Shown here piece after piece: positions 61,800 to 64,000 of a DNA stretch of 64,000 nt. The translations under genes and the position numbers were made by a program. Source of the stretch: Chryseobacterium foetidum (lineage in GTDB: Bacteria > Bacteroidota > Bacteroidia > Flavobacteriales > Weeksellaceae). How positions within the stretch are numbered: the first letter of the stretch is position 1; every line of letters starts with the position of its first letter. Location of the stretch: assembly GCF_025457425.1 (NCBI RefSeq), contig NZ_JAMXIA010000001.1, forward strand, positions 3,534,001 through 3,598,000. Direction: 5' to 3'. Below the pieces are notes generated by a model, which saw only the letters and a list, made by a program, of their open reading frames with translations, was not told the DNA's origin and did not search any database.

Positions 61800-62240
61800 A
61801 TGGATAAAACCAATTACAGAATGCCCTTTTCTCCGGACAGTTTGATGGTAGAGGGCGGAAGTGTGGATACATGCGATGAAGCCGAAAGTATTGCCCACAA
61901 CATCATGCTGTTGATTACTACAAAAAAAGGCGAAAACCGTTATGATGACAACTACGGAAACGAAGTCTGGAATCTTGAATTTGATAACGGCGTAAGCTCC
62001 GGAATGTGGGAAACCATTTTTATCAACAGTCTCAGACAGCAGATCAGAGTCTACGAACCCAGAATTGTAGATGCAAAAGTAGATGCTCACCTCGAATTTG
62101 TAGAGCATAATTACGATACCAAAGAGCATACAGAAATCAAAAAGAAGGTGAAAATTGCCGTCAATGCCCGCATGGAGGCCAGTGGCGAGCGCTACAGTTT
62201 TGCCACCGAAATTTTTCTCAGCCCGATGTCTATTGACTAA
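61800..62240 (+). CDS. tssE: T6SS baseplate protein TssE (gp25-like)
   Basis: 146 residues of the GPW/gp25 family: AHNIMLLITTKKGENRYDDN and YGNEVWNLEFDNGVSSGMWE, where the T4 gp25 'E-P-R' core is matched by IRVYEPRIVDAKVDAHLEF. In the Bacteroidota T6SS(iii) it is the wedge protein at the base of the contractile sheath. It starts 62 bases after the permease stop and is followed 44 bases later by tssF. Confidence 0.88.
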   Translation: MDKTNYRMPFSPDSLMVEGGSVDTCDEAESIAHNIMLLITTKKGENRYDDNYGNEVWNLEFDNGVSSGMWETIFINSLRQQIRVYEPRIVDAKVDAHLEFVEHNYDTKEHTEIKKKVKIAVNARMEASGERYSFATEIFLSPMSID

Positions 62241-62284
62241 GGCTTTTTCTGTTTAATTATTTTTAATTTTTTTCAAAAACATTT

Positions 62285-64000
62285 ATGAATCTGGATCAAA
62301 ATATATATTCAAAAGAATCTGTAAAAGCACGAATGTTGCAGAACGCTACCAAAATCTGGGGCGTAAAAAGTCCGCAGTCTCTGGATCCTTTTGTGAAATT
62401 GCTGATCGATGCTTTCAGTACCGAAATATTTAAAACCAACAACGAAGTACAGTCGGTGAACAGCCGTATTCTAGAGAAACTTTCCAAACTTCTTACTCCA
62501 AATATTTACACCCATCCTTTTCCGGCACACGCGATTGCCTTTGTGAACCCTTCTGAAATTTCGGAAAAACTCTGGGAGCATACCGAGTTTTTTTTCAAGA
62601 AAACAATTGCTTCCAGCATCAAAGGCGAGTCTGACAGACAGGTAAGTATTCCGTTTACGCCGATAGATTCTGTTGTTTTAAACAAATTGCAGACTTCAGT
62701 GATGATTGTTGGTAACACCTGCTATGGCATCGATGAGAAGCTCAATAAAATCCCAATGGGGAGAATTCAGAGTAAGATTGAAGACTACCGAAAAATCACC
62801 ATCGGAATCGATGCAAGCCATTTGAAAGGTGAGAAGTTCCCGAAACATTTGAGTCTGTACTGCTCAAATCCTTCTTTTGAGCATCTGGATTATGTTTTTA
62901 AACTATTACCGTTTACCGAAATTACTTCCAATGGAAATGAAATTGCCGTGCGTGGCGGTCTTTCCTATGAGAAGAATGTTTCGTATCAGGGTTATGAAGA
63001 AATCTTTAACGAACAGTCGATCAGAACTAAAATTAAGACTTCACTTAAGAATATTTACGAACAGAAATTTATAGAAATTATTGGACTTTCTGACAAACTT
63101 TTGCTTGAAAATGTTCTTCCTCAGGAAATTCAGCATTTATCTGAACTTGAATCTCTTCAGAATTTTGTTTCAGGTAAAAATATGCTTTGGCTGACCATAA
63201 AATTTCCACCACAGTTTACTGCTGAGATTTTAGATAATTTTTCTTTTGTTTTAAATGCTTTTCCGGTGTACAACAGAGGCTGGAAAAAAACCGAATACAG
63301 TTTGGATGTGATGGGAAACAATATTCCTCTCATTACCGATGTCGGCGAGCATTTTCTTTACGTAGATGAAGTGCAGGACGGCGATGGAAACTATTATCAG
63401 GAAATTCCGTTTACTCCGAATGATCATTTGAAAAAAGGACTTTATACCGTAAGAAAAGGCGGAATGGAGCGTTTCAACAACCGAAATGCTGTCGATATGA
63501 TTGCCAATGTTCTGGAATTGACAAGAGACGAAATCACGGCATTTTCTCTTTTAAACAGAGACAATGTGAAAACGGTTCTCAATGAAATTTCCGGGCAGAT
63601 GAAAACCATGATGCAGAAAATCAATAACGTAAGACAAAATACCAGACAGGATTTTAATTACGTGATTCTTGAGCCTCTGGAAAATTCAAAGCATACTTTT
63701 GCGGCTTTTTGGTACACCAACTGTACTTTGGCCAATCAAATGAGACCGGGAACAGAACTTTCAAATCAGAAAAAATCACAGTTTATGACGCTTCTCACAG
63801 AAAGTTTGGGAGGGGCAGAAGAGCAGACGGGGACAGACAGCATTCAGGCTTTTAAATTTGCTTTAACATCAACCGACAAAATTATTACCATTCAGGATGT
63901 GAAAAATTATTGCGAAATGGTATTGAAAGATGAACTGAAGGAAATTCGGGTGACGCGCGGAACGATGATCAGCAGTAAGCCAAAAGAAGGTTTCATCCGA
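62285..64000 (+). CDS. tssF: T6SS baseplate protein TssF (partial, runs off the window)
   Basis: The frame is open from the ATG at 62285 to the window end (572 codons, no stop). It begins MNLDQNIYSKESVKARMLQN and includes LLTPNIYTHPFPAHAIAFVN, VFKLLPFTEITSNGNEIAVR, FPVYNRGWKKTEYSLDVMGN and EITAFSLLNRDNV, the pattern of the Bacteroidota TssF/VasA-type baseplate subunit. It pairs with TssG and TssE in the wedge. The rest of the T6SS operon presumably lies to the right. Family is inferred from TssE next to it as well as from these segments. Confidence 0.85.
   Translation, partial: MNLDQNIYSKESVKARMLQNATKIWGVKSPQSLDPFVKLLIDAFSTEIFKTNNEVQSVNSRILEKLSKLLTPNIYTHPFPAHAIAFVNPSEISEKLWEHTEFFFKKTIASSIKGESDRQVSIPFTPIDSVVLNKLQTSVMIVGNTCYGIDEKLNKIPMGRIQSKIEDYRKITIGIDASHLKGEKFPKHLSLYCSNPSFEHLDYVFKLLPFTEITSNGNEIAVRGGLSYEKNVSYQGYEEIFNEQSIRTKIKTSLKNIYEQKFIEIIGLSDKLLLENVLPQEIQHLSELESLQNFVSGKNMLWLTIKFPPQFTAEILDNFSFVLNAFPVYNRGWKKTEYSLDVMGNNIPLITDVGEHFLYVDEVQDGDGNYYQEIPFTPNDHLKKGLYTVRKGGMERFNNRNAVDMIANVLELTRDEITAFSLLNRDNVKTVLNEISGQMKTMMQKINNVRQNTRQDFNYVILEPLENSKHTFAAFWYTNCTLANQMRPGTELSNQKKSQFMTLLTESLGGAEEQTGTDSIQAFKFALTSTDKIITIQDVKNYCEMVLKDELKEIRVTRGTMISSKPKEGFIR

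Overview
The window is AT-rich chromosomal DNA of a Bacteroidota bacterium, most likely family Weeksellaceae, close to Chryseobacterium. The markers are gldF/gldG gliding genes, a type IX secretion (T9SS) C-terminal sorting domain, T6SS(iii)-type VgrG/TssE/TssF proteins, several TAnnTTTG promoter elements, the near absence of Shine-Dalgarno sequences, and intergenic palindromic repeats typical of this family. I saw no rRNA, tRNA, CRISPR array or intact insertion sequence. The genus is an inference.

Layout: 1-3 kb holds the end of an S9 peptidase, a frameshifted HD hydrolase, a rhodanese and queG. 3.4-9.7 kb is a minus-strand tripartite RND efflux operon with a small unknown secreted protein at its head. 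10-13.7 kb has a tiny basic ORF, a TIGR02117 protein, a small lipoprotein, a JmjC/cupin gene broken by an in-frame TGA, and kbl. 13.7-23.6 kb is a T6SS accessory island: vgrG, secreted/lipoprotein immunity candidates, a DUF2235 (Tle1-like) lipase effector, an unknown protein, a PAAR-like (DUF4280)-GH19 muramidase effector, its candidate immunity protein, then an orphan effector tail and a decayed immunity-like gene. 23.7-29.9 kb has a HemJ-like protein, gldF-gldG, two damaged secreted-protein genes, a TPR protein and a DUF4268 protein. 30-34.9 kb is an Rrf2 regulator followed by the sulfate assimilation genes cysH-cysD-cysN-tauE. 35.1-46.1 kb is a heme acquisition locus: a T9SS-sorted protein divergent from TonB receptor-hmuY-hmuT-hmuU-hmuV-methyltransferase-hmuS, then a ChaN-like protein and an exported peptide-deformylase-like protein. 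46.1-61.7 kb is mostly housekeeping: a DUF1444 protein, an HxlR regulator divergent from a DsbA-like lipoprotein, purB, a DUF1016 nuclease, purL, barstar, dgkA, dnaN, pheT and an amino acid permease. At the right edge the main T6SS operon begins (tssE, tssF, cut by the window end).

Main points of interest. (1) The T6SS island is decaying: the muramidase effector is knocked out of frame by an exact 28-bp tandem duplication while its candidate immunity gene stays open, and an orphan effector tail with a broken immunity gene follows. (2) The two divergent heme-locus promoters carry the same 25-bp dyad at exactly the same 4-bp distance from the -7 element, which looks like a shared iron/heme operator. 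(3) A composite palindrome lies between the HxlR regulator and the DsbA gene. (4) An exported deformylase-like protein lacks the metal-binding Cys. (5) At least eight genes are broken, all accessory, while all the long housekeeping genes are intact.
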